Shown one piece after another: positions 7,094 to 11,953 of a stretch of 11,953 nt of DNA. How positions within the stretch are numbered: the first letter of the stretch is position 1; each line of letters opens with the position of its first letter. The translations under genes and the position numbers were made by a program. A model generated the notes under the pieces. That model was given only the letters and a program-made list of their open reading frames with translations. It did no database searches and had not been told where the DNA came from. The DNA comes from Rhodospirillaceae bacterium (GTDB lineage: Bacteria > Pseudomonadota > Alphaproteobacteria > Dongiales > Dongiaceae): the NCBI GenBank assembly GCA_016794075.1, contig JAEUKU010000018.1, positions 1 to 11,953 on the forward strand, in the 5' to 3' direction.

Positions 7094-7102
7094 GGACGGA
7101 GG
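7094..7102 (+). promoter_or_regulatory. mce: strong ribosome-binding site of mce
   Basis: GGACGGAGG lies 4 bases before the ATG at 7107. It contains a GGAGG core, one of the clearest Shine-Dalgarno sequences in the window, and fixes the mce start. Confidence 0.75.
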
Positions 7103-7106
7103 TTTC

Positions 7107-7511
7107 ATGATCGGCCGGTTGAACCACGTCGCCATCGCAGTGCCGGACCTCGCCGCCGCGTCGGCGACCTATGGCGCCACCCTGGGCGCGAAGGTCTCGG
7201 CCCCGGTGCCGCAGCCGGCGCATGGGGTGACGGTCGTGTTCGTCGAACTGCCCAACACCAAGATCGAGCTGCTGCACCCCTTGGGCGAGGCTTCCCCGAT
7301 CAAGAGCTTCCTCGACCGCAACCCGAGCGGCGGCATCCACCACGTCTGCTATGAGGTGGAAGACATCCTGGCCGCGCGCGACAAGCTGAAGGCCGCCGGC
7401 GCCCGCGTGCTCGGCGACGGCGAGCCGAAGACCGGCGCCCATGACAAGCCGGTGCTGTTCCTGCACCCGAAGGATTTCCACGGCACGCTGATCGAGCTCG
7501 AGCAGGCCTGA
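7107..7511 (+). CDS. mce: methylmalonyl-CoA epimerase
   Basis: The enzyme interconverts (2S)- and (2R)-methylmalonyl-CoA between propionyl-CoA carboxylase and methylmalonyl-CoA mutase, feeding odd-chain fatty acid and branched amino acid carbon to succinyl-CoA, or the reverse in acetyl-CoA assimilation. The 134-residue protein is a single glyoxalase/VOC-fold unit of normal length. Likely metal ligands by position are His7 (LNHVAIAVPD), Glu54 (KIELLHP), His79 (GIHHVCYEV) and Glu130 (GTLIEL). The TKIELLHPLG segment and GGIHHVCYEV are characteristic of Mce rather than of glyoxalase I. A strong ribosome-binding site fixes the start. It is the first gene of a plus-strand operon: the DUF1467 gene begins 4 bases after its stop. 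Regulation may involve the leader hairpin at 7051-7075. Confidence 0.93.
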   Translation: MIGRLNHVAIAVPDLAAASATYGATLGAKVSAPVPQPAHGVTVVFVELPNTKIELLHPLGEASPIKSFLDRNPSGGIHHVCYEVEDILAARDKLKAAGARVLGDGEPKTGAHDKPVLFLHPKDFHGTLIELEQA

Positions 7512-7515
7512 CGCC

Positions 7516-7773
7516 ATGAACTGGTTCTCGCAAATCGCCATCTTCCTGCTGATCTGGTTCGTCGTGCTGTTCGCGGTCCTGCCCTGGGGCGTCAAGCACA
7601 ACGTCGAAAGCAGGCCGGGTCACGACCCGGGCGCGCCGGCCAATCCCAATCTGCTGCGCAAGGCGCTGGCGACTACTGTCATTTCCTTGCTGATCTGGGG
7701 TGTCTATTTCTACGTGACGCAGATCCTGGGGTTCTCGATCCTGGAATTGACACGCATCAGCGGACCTTCATGA
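7516..7773 (+). CDS. DUF1467 family two-helix membrane protein
   Basis: The 85-residue product has two predicted membrane helices (about 5-25 and 51-73) joined by a short polar loop carrying the family motif PGHDPGAPANPNLLRKA (34-50). That motif and the LFAVLPWGV segment at 18-26 mark it as DUF1467, a family of unknown function common in alphaproteobacteria and, from memory, often found next to mce. It should sit in the inner membrane. The start follows the mce stop by 4 bases. Its stop overlaps the tag start in an ATGA, so translation is probably coupled across the operon. No function is proposed beyond the possibility of a membrane role linked to its neighbours. Confidence 0.88.
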   Translation: MNWFSQIAIFLLIWFVVLFAVLPWGVKHNVESRPGHDPGAPANPNLLRKALATTVISLLIWGVYFYVTQILGFSILELTRISGPS

Positions 7774-8354
7774 GCAGCTATTGCCAAATCGCGCCGGGCC
7801 ACGAATGGCACGGCCCCTATCACCAGCATCACTACGGCTTTCCCATCGCCGATGACGACCAGCTGTTCGAGCGCCTGATCCTGGAGATCAACCAGGCGGG
7901 CTTGAGCTGGCTCACCATCCTCAAGCGCCAGGAGGCCTTCCGCAAAGCCTTCCGCGGCTTCGAGGTGGAGCGCGTGGCGCGGATGAGCGCCCGCGACGTC
8001 GAGCGGCTGATGCAGGATGCCTCCATTATCCGCAACCGGATGAAGATCGAGGCGACGGTGGAGAACGCCAGGCGCATTCGCGTCCTCCAGAGCGAACAAG
8101 GTTCGTTCGCGGACTGGATCGCCGCCCATCACCCGCTGACCAAGGCGGAGTGGGTGAAATTGTTCAAGAAGACCTTCGTCTTCACCGGCGGCGAAATCGT
8201 CGGCGAATTCCTGATGAGCATCGGCTATCTGCCCGGCGCGCACCACGCCGATTGTCCGGTCTACAGGAAGATCGCCAGGCTGAAGCCCGCCTGGATGCAG
8301 GCCGAACGCCAGGGGTTCGATTTCAACCGGGGATTCGATTTTAGGAAGGCTTAG
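7770..8354 (+). CDS. tag: DNA-3-methyladenine glycosylase I
   Basis: Tag removes 3-methyladenine from alkylated DNA and starts base-excision repair in the cytoplasm. The 194-residue protein has near-normal length (E. coli Tag is 187). Conserved positions are visible: Cys5 and His18 near the N-terminus and a His-x3-Cys pair in GAHHADCP near the C-terminus, which together match the zinc-snap ligands of Tag. Tyr17, Glu39 and Trp47 in LEINQAGLSWLTILK match the base-recognition pocket, and DASIIRNRMKIEA matches the helix-hairpin region. Where E. coli has YHDNEWG this protein has YHQHHYG (17-23), a departure at two usually acidic positions. The start overlaps the DUF1467 stop by 4 bases. The stop overlaps the convergent tatC stop, leaving no room for a terminator. 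Confidence 0.93.
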   Translation: MSSYCQIAPGHEWHGPYHQHHYGFPIADDDQLFERLILEINQAGLSWLTILKRQEAFRKAFRGFEVERVARMSARDVERLMQDASIIRNRMKIEATVENARRIRVLQSEQGSFADWIAAHHPLTKAEWVKLFKKTFVFTGGEIVGEFLMSIGYLPGAHHADCPVYRKIARLKPAWMQAERQGFDFNRGFDFRKA

Positions 8355-9178
8355 GTGCGGGCGACCGGGTTGTCGGCTTCGGCGCCTTCGGCGAGGTCGG
8401 CCTCGAGTTCCGCGTCCTGGGCGGCGCGCTTCTTCTCGACCAGCTTCGCCATGATGATCGAGATCTCGTAGAGCAGGATCAGCGGCACGGCCAGGCTGAT
8501 CTGGCTGAACACGTCGGGCGGCGTCACCACCGCAGCCACCAGCACCACGCCGACGATGGCGTAGCGGCGCTTGGATGCCAGCCCGGCGGACGTCACCAGC
8601 CCGACCCGCGCCAATAGGGTGAGCAGCACGGGCAGCTCGAAGCACAGGCCGAAGGCGAAGATCAGCGTCATGACGAAGCCGATATACTCGCCGACCTTGT
8701 TCTCCATCTGCACCGGCAGGACATCGGGCCCGGCGGGCTGCTCGAAACCGGCAAAGAACTTGATCGCGAAGGGCAGCAGCACGTAGTAGAAAAACGCCGC
8801 GCCGAGGGCGAACATGAACGGCGTCGCCACCAGGAACGGCAGGAAGGCGTTGCGCTCGTTCCTGTAAAGTCCCGGCGCGACGAAGGCCCAGAGTTGCGCG
8901 GCGACGATCGGGAACGACACGCACAAGGCGCCGAACGCACCCAGCTTTACGTTGGTGAAGAACGGCTCGGTCAGGTCGGTATAGATGAAGCGCCGCCCCG
9001 CCGCGTCGCTGAAATATTCGGCCAGCGGCGCCGCCAGGAAATTGAACATGTGCTGGGCGAAATAGAAGCACACGATGAAGGCGATGATGAACGCCACCAC
9101 CGAATAGAGCAGACGCCGCCTGAGCTCGACCAAATGCTCGAGCAGGGGCATCTTCTTGTCTTCTTCCGCGCCGGCCAT
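8351..9178 (-). CDS. tatC: twin-arginine translocase subunit TatC
   Basis: TatC is the inner-membrane receptor that binds twin-arginine signal peptides with TatB before TatA assembles for transport of folded proteins. The 275-residue protein has six hydrophobic segments. Family marks are HLVELRRRLL (15-24), the first periplasmic loop with TEPFF (70-74), APGLYRNER (101-109) whose Glu108 matches the essential E. coli Glu103, FELPV (180-184) and TPPDVFSQ (219-226). The charged C-terminal tail (about 249-275) is longer than in E. coli and acidic. The ATG at 9178 follows the tatB stop by 5 bases. The stop overlaps the stop of tag on the other strand by 4 bases (8351-8354). Confidence 0.97.
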   Translation of the reverse strand: MAGAEEDKKMPLLEHLVELRRRLLYSVVAFIIAFIVCFYFAQHMFNFLAAPLAEYFSDAAGRRFIYTDLTEPFFTNVKLGAFGALCVSFPIVAAQLWAFVAPGLYRNERNAFLPFLVATPFMFALGAAFFYYVLLPFAIKFFAGFEQPAGPDVLPVQMENKVGEYIGFVMTLIFAFGLCFELPVLLTLLARVGLVTSAGLASKRRYAIVGVVLVAAVVTPPDVFSQISLAVPLILLYEISIIMAKLVEKKRAAQDAELEADLAEGAEADNPVART

Positions 9179-9183
9179 GGTGG

Positions 9184-9666
9184 TTACGATTTCGCCTCGG
9201 CTTCAAGTGCGGGTGTAGTTGGCGCCGCGTCAGCGACCGGCTGCGGCTCGACCACCGCCGGCTCGGCGGGCTTCGGCTCGGCCTGCTTCGGCTCAGCGGG
9301 CTTCGTCGGGGCAATCTGCGGCGTGGTGAAATTCGGCGTCGGCAGCGTCGTCGGTGCGGCCGCGGCCTTCGCTTCCTTCTCGACGCCGGCGATCGTGGAC
9401 TTCATTTCACCGGTCGGGTCCACGGCTTTCTCGATCGCCTTGGAGATCGAGCCCTTGGAGATGGATTGCGCCGCCTTGCGCGCATCCTCGAGGTCGGCCT
9501 CGCGCACGATCTCGTTGACTCCGCTCTGGAACTCACCGGCCAGCTTGCGGGCGGTCTTGGTCAGATTGCTGATGGTGCGCAGCGCGTTCGGCAGTTCCTT
9601 CGGCCCCAGCACGACCAGGGCGACCACGCCTACCACGAGCAGTTCGCCCCAGCCGAGATCGAACAT
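9184..9666 (-). CDS. tatB: twin-arginine translocase subunit TatB
   Basis: TatB partners TatC in the signal-peptide receptor complex at the inner membrane. The 160-residue protein starts MFDLGWGELL, with the conserved Glu8 in the single membrane helix (about 6-21) and the Gly21-Pro22 hinge. An amphipathic helix (about 23-55) follows, then a variable tail. The MFD start and Glu8 separate it from TatA. The C-terminal 55 residues are Ala/Pro/Glu/Lys-rich and probably disordered, with a tandem repeat at 122-136. A GGAAGG Shine-Dalgarno precedes the ATG at 9666. It lies 34 bases after tatA and 5 bases before tatC in the tatABC operon. Confidence 0.95.
   Translation of the reverse strand: MFDLGWGELLVVGVVALVVLGPKELPNALRTISNLTKTARKLAGEFQSGVNEIVREADLEDARKAAQSISKGSISKAIEKAVDPTGEMKSTIAGVEKEAKAAAAPTTLPTPNFTTPQIAPTKPAEPKQAEPKPAEPAVVEPQPVADAAPTTPALEAEAKS
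9261..9305 (-). repeat. tatB: three 15-bp tandem units in the tatB 3' region
   Basis: Three adjacent 15-base units (9261-9275, 9276-9290, 9291-9305) differ by at most three bases from one another and encode KPAEP, KQAEP and KPAEP at residues 122-136. They lie in the disordered tail and are a likely slippage site, so copy number may vary between relatives. Confidence 0.9.
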
Positions 9667-9700
9667 CGGAAACGCCTTCCAACCTCACGCGACCGGAAAA

Positions 9701-9907
9701 TCAGGAACGGTCGATCGCGCCCGGCTTGTCGGTGCTGCTGTCGGCCTGCGCCTGCTCGCCGTCCTTGGGCTCTTTCAGGCCCTTGCGAAAGGCGGTGATG
9801 CCCTGCCCCAGATCCTTCATCAGGCGCGGAATCTTGCCGCCGCCGCCGAACAGGACCAGGACCACGGCCAAGACGATCAGCCAATGCCAAATACTGAAGC
9901 TACCCAT
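9701..9907 (-). CDS. tatA: twin-arginine translocase subunit TatA
   Basis: TatA oligomerises at the inner membrane to let folded proteins cross once TatBC has bound their signal peptide. The 68-residue protein starts MGSFSIWHWL, has one membrane helix (about 6-20) ending with the conserved Phe20-Gly21, and continues into the amphipathic helix KIPRLMKDLGQGITAFRKGL (25-44) and a short polar tail. It is of normal length. The AAGGAGAG ribosome-binding site at 9921-9914 is clear and fixes the start at 9907. It is the first gene of tatABC. The candidate promoter at 9946-9974 leaves a leader of about 31 bases. Confidence 0.96.
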   Translation of the reverse strand: MGSFSIWHWLIVLAVVLVLFGGGGKIPRLMKDLGQGITAFRKGLKEPKDGEQAQADSSTDKPGAIDRS

Positions 9908-9945
9908 CCGGGCCTCTCCTTGATACCGGGGTGTTGTGGGGGCGG

Positions 9946-9974
9946 ACTATCGCAGAATGACCCCGGCGCTGCAA
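9946..9974 (-). promoter_or_regulatory. candidate promoter of tatABC
   Basis: On the minus strand TTGCAG (9974-9969), a 17-base spacer and GATAGT (9951-9946) lie upstream of tatA and predict initiation near 9938. It is among the better sigma-70-like matches in the window. The -35 box is embedded in one copy of the 15-bp motif GCGCTGYAWYAWTCC. Confidence 0.5.
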
Positions 9975-10009
9975 TAATCCCCTGGGCCGTCACAGCGCTG
10001 TATTATTCC
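9966..10009. repeat. pair of imperfect 15-bp direct repeats upstream of tatA
   Basis: GCGCTGCAATAATCC (9966-9980) and GCGCTGTATTATTCC (9995-10009) match at 12 of 15 positions in the same orientation, 29 bp apart. The first overlaps the tatA -35 box and the second lies just upstream. A third copy, 13 of 15 to the first, lies in the mce leader (7067-7081). They look like binding sites for a regulator, but this is inference. Confidence 0.4.
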
Positions 10010-10014
10010 AGCGC
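9995..10014 (-). other. hairpin 15 bases past the ABC ATPase stop codon
   Basis: GCGCTG (9995-10000) and CAGCGC (10009-10014) form a perfect 6-bp stem around an 8-base AT-rich loop, just downstream of the ABC ATPase gene on the minus strand. No T-run follows, so it is at best an atypical terminator. It overlaps one copy of the 15-bp direct repeat. Confidence 0.3.
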
Positions 10015-10028
10015 AAACCACTGGGAAT

Positions 10029-11105
10029 TCACGTTTCCGCGAATAGGAACAGCGCTTCGGGCGGCACCTGAACCCGCACGCTCTGGCCGGCTTGCGGCGG
10101 CCGCCCGGCGAGCCTCACGGCCAGTTCCACCTCCGCGCCGTCCAGGTCGCGCGCCAGGACGTGAACCACCCATCCCGTCCCCAGGAAATGGGTATCCTGC
10201 ACGATCGCTGTCAAGGCTTGCGCGCCATCCGCCGCCGCTCCGGCGGACAGCAGCGTCGCCGCCTCGGGCCGGAAGGCAATGATCACGCGCGCCCCCTCCT
10301 GCCAGTCGCCGGCGGGCAGGCGACCCAGCGGGCTCTCGATCCAGCCGGCGCGAACCACGCCCTGCATCTCGTTCACGCGGGAAAAGAACTCGGCGACGAA
10401 GCGGTCGACGGGGCGGAAATAGAGCTCCTGCGGCGGTCCGCTCTGCACGATCCGGCCGTTGCGCATCAAGTAGAGACGGTCGGCCATGAATAGGGCCTCT
10501 TCCGGGTCGTGCGTCACCAGCAGCGCCGCCGTGCCGTTGCGCCGCAGCAGGCCCAGCGTATCGTCGCGCACCTGCTCGCGCAGCCGCTCATCGAGGCCCG
10601 AGAACGGCTCGTCGAGCAGCAGCACCGACGGCTCCGGCGCCAGCGCCCGGGCCAGCGCCACGCGTTGCTGCTGGCCGCCGGAGAGCGCATGCGGATAGGC
10701 GTCGACATAGGCTTCCATGTTGACCTGGCGCAGCGTCTCCTGCACCCGCGTCATGCGCGCCGCCGCCGGCAGGTGGCTGACGCCGAAGGCGACGTTGGCG
10801 CCCACGGTCAGGTGGGGGAACAGCGCGAAATCCTGGAACACCAGGCCGATGTGGCGCTGTTCCGGCGGCACCCGCACGCGCCGCTCCGGATCGCCGACCA
10901 CGCTGCCGCGCATCGCCACGCGGCCCTTCTGCAGCGGCTCCAGCCCGGCGGCGAGCCGCAGCACCGTGGATTTGCCGCAGCCGGACGGCCCCACCAGGCA
11001 GACCACCTCGCCCGCCTTGATCGAAAGCGAGACGCCGTCGACCGCGCGCAGGTTGGCGTAGTCGTGCTGCAGGTCTTGCAGAACCAGGGCGTCTTGCGGC
11101 TGCAT
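10029..11105 (-). CDS. fbpC: ABC transporter ATP-binding protein, iron(III)-type (FbpC/spermidine-like class)
   Basis: This cytoplasmic ATPase powers import through the adjacent permease. The 358 residues hold a complete nucleotide-binding domain: Walker A GPSGCGKST (39-47), Q-loop Gln91 in VFQDFALFPHLT, signature LSGGQQQR (141-148), Walker B VLLLDE (161-166), D-loop SGLD (169-172) and H-loop His199 in VTHDPEEAL. A C-terminal TOBE-like domain (about 275-357) follows. The architecture, the length and the single-chain double permease next door fit the iron(III) FbpABC class. Other substrates of this large family (for example thiamine, phosphonate or polyamines) cannot be excluded without the binding protein, which is not in the window. 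The ATG at 11105 lies 2 bases after the permease stop, indicating tight coupling. tatA follows 121 bp downstream on the same strand behind its own candidate promoter. Confidence 0.85.
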   Translation of the reverse strand: MQPQDALVLQDLQHDYANLRAVDGVSLSIKAGEVVCLVGPSGCGKSTVLRLAAGLEPLQKGRVAMRGSVVGDPERRVRVPPEQRHIGLVFQDFALFPHLTVGANVAFGVSHLPAAARMTRVQETLRQVNMEAYVDAYPHALSGGQQQRVALARALAPEPSVLLLDEPFSGLDERLREQVRDDTLGLLRRNGTAALLVTHDPEEALFMADRLYLMRNGRIVQSGPPQELYFRPVDRFVAEFFSRVNEMQGVVRAGWIESPLGRLPAGDWQEGARVIIAFRPEAATLLSAGAAADGAQALTAIVQDTHFLGTGWVVHVLARDLDGAEVELAVRLAGRPPQAGQSVRVQVPPEALFLFAET

Positions 11106-11107
11106 GC

Positions 11108-11953
11108 TCAGGCCTTCGCCCCCGGTCTAGCCCCACGGATGGCGCGCGATAGCAGATAGACCGGCAGGATGCCGACCAGGCCGATGGCCAGCGCCGGCCC
11201 CGCCGCCTCCGCCAGCCGCTCGTCGGAAGCGAGGTCGTAGGTCTTCGTCGCCAGCGTGTCGAAGTTGAACGGGCGCAGCACCAAGGTGGCGGGTAGCTCC
11301 TTCAGCACATCCACGAAGACGAGGATCGCGGCGGTCAGCAGCGTACCGCGCATGATCGGCAGATGCACCTGCAGCAGCGTCGCACCCGGCGAGCGGCCGA
11401 GCGAGCGGGCGGCGAAATCCATGCTGTGGGTGATCTTGCCGAGGCTCGCCTCGATGGCGTTGAAACTGATGGTGAGGAAGCGCGTGAGATAGGCGTAGAG
11501 CACCGCGGCCAGCGAGCCGGTGAAGATCAACCCGACGCTGAGACCGAGATGCTGCTTCGTCCAGTTGGCGATGGCGTGATCGAAGGCGGCCAGCGGCAGC
11601 AATACGCCGATCGCCAGCACGGCGCCCGGCACCGCATAGCCGGCGCTGGCCACGCGCACGGCGAAGCGGGTCGCCGGCGTCGGGTGCAGCCGCAGCGCAT
11701 AGGCGAGCAGGATGGCGACGCCGACCACCAGTGCGGCGCCGACGCCGGAGAGCAGGAACGAGTTGCGCAGCAGCCAGAGGAAGTTCCGGGTGGCCCAGTA
11801 TTCCGGGTTGCTCACCGCCCAGTGCAGCAGCATCAGCGCCGGCAGCGCGAAGCCGAGCGTCACCGGCAGCGCGCAGCCGATAACCGCGCCGAAGGCGCGC
11901 CAGCCTTTCAGCCGGTAGCGCGGCAGCGGCCGGTAGCGCGACGTCGTGTGCGC
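11108..11953 (-). CDS. fbpB: iron(III)-type ABC transporter permease, C-terminal part (cut by window edge)
   Basis: This inner-membrane permease forms the substrate channel for the ATPase encoded next. The frame is open to the right edge, so the 281 residues seen are the C-terminal half. Proteins of this class usually have two fused permease units and about 540-560 residues. The GTG at 11863 is an internal codon, because coding continues upstream with PLPRYRLKGWRAFGAV, a segment typical of the linker before the second permease unit. Visible in this half are several membrane helices, the GYAVPGAVLAIGVLLPL segment and an EAA loop (EASLGKITHSMDFAARSLGRS) that contacts the ATPase. The stop at 11110-11108 is 2 bases before the ATPase start. 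Substrate assignment to iron is by family resemblance. Confidence 0.82.
   Translation of the reverse strand, partial: AHTTSRYRPLPRYRLKGWRAFGAVIGCALPVTLGFALPALMLLHWAVSNPEYWATRNFLWLLRNSFLLSGVGAALVVGVAILLAYALRLHPTPATRFAVRVASAGYAVPGAVLAIGVLLPLAAFDHAIANWTKQHLGLSVGLIFTGSLAAVLYAYLTRFLTISFNAIEASLGKITHSMDFAARSLGRSPGATLLQVHLPIMRGTLLTAAILVFVDVLKELPATLVLRPFNFDTLATKTYDLASDERLAEAAGPALAIGLVGILPVYLLSRAIRGARPGAKA

Noticed and set aside
7710..9314. 534-codon minus-strand open frame overlapping tatC and opposite tag
   Set aside because: It is out of frame with tatC, runs antisense through tag and is Arg-rich; the real tatC frame explains the region.
8894..10282. 462-codon plus-strand open frame across tatC, tatB, tatA and the ABC gene end
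   Set aside because: It crosses four genes on the other strand and their intergenic spaces, and shows no domain.
11863..11863. GTG as the start of the permease gene
   Set aside because: The frame stays open to the right edge and encodes family-typical sequence upstream, so this is an internal valine codon of a truncated gene.

Overview
The window is high-GC DNA with tightly packed, conserved housekeeping genes. It most resembles an alphaproteobacterium, probably of the Rhodospirillales type. The pointers are the tig-clpP-clpX order behind a tRNA-Leu gene, a methylmalonyl-CoA epimerase gene followed by a DUF1467 gene, the tatA-tatB-tatC order with alphaproteobacterial-style proteins, and a secreted Sel1/SPOR protein. 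Species assignment from this sequence alone is not possible. Both ends cut through genes: clpX on the left, and an iron-type ABC permease on the right.

Layout, left to right. Positions 1-3289 hold a minus-strand proteostasis block, transcribed right to left: tRNA-Leu(UAG), trigger factor (tig), ClpP protease and ClpX unfoldase (N-terminal 239 residues only). The clpP and clpX genes are separated by 263 bp of hairpin-rich sequence and each has a candidate promoter. Positions 3435-6898 hold three more minus-strand genes: an NTF2/SnoaL-like small protein, a secreted Sel1-repeat plus SPOR-domain protein, and a bifunctional NAD(P)H-hydrate repair enzyme (Nnr). A candidate terminator for this group lies next to the candidate tRNA promoter.

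Positions 7107-8354 hold a compact plus-strand operon: mce, a two-helix DUF1467 membrane protein and tag (3-methyladenine DNA glycosylase I). Its last stop codon overlaps the last stop codon of the convergent tatABC operon (8351-9907, minus strand). Upstream of tatA, and on the same strand, lie the ATPase and permease of an iron(III)-type ABC importer (10029 to the right edge).

Nascent-chain folding (trigger factor), regulated proteolysis (ClpXP), metabolite repair (Nnr), base-excision repair (Tag), propionyl-CoA metabolism (Mce) and folded-protein export (TatABC) are all core functions. I see no mobile element, CRISPR array, phage gene, toxin-antitoxin pair or defence gene, and no convincing undescribed system. 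The points most worth a second look are regulatory. A 15-bp motif (GCGCTGYAWYAWTCC) recurs upstream of mce and twice upstream of tatABC. There is a bulged hairpin in the mce leader, an inverted repeat bracketing the clpP -10 box, and a possible leaderless start for the SPOR gene. No gene-free stretch exceeds 300 bases.
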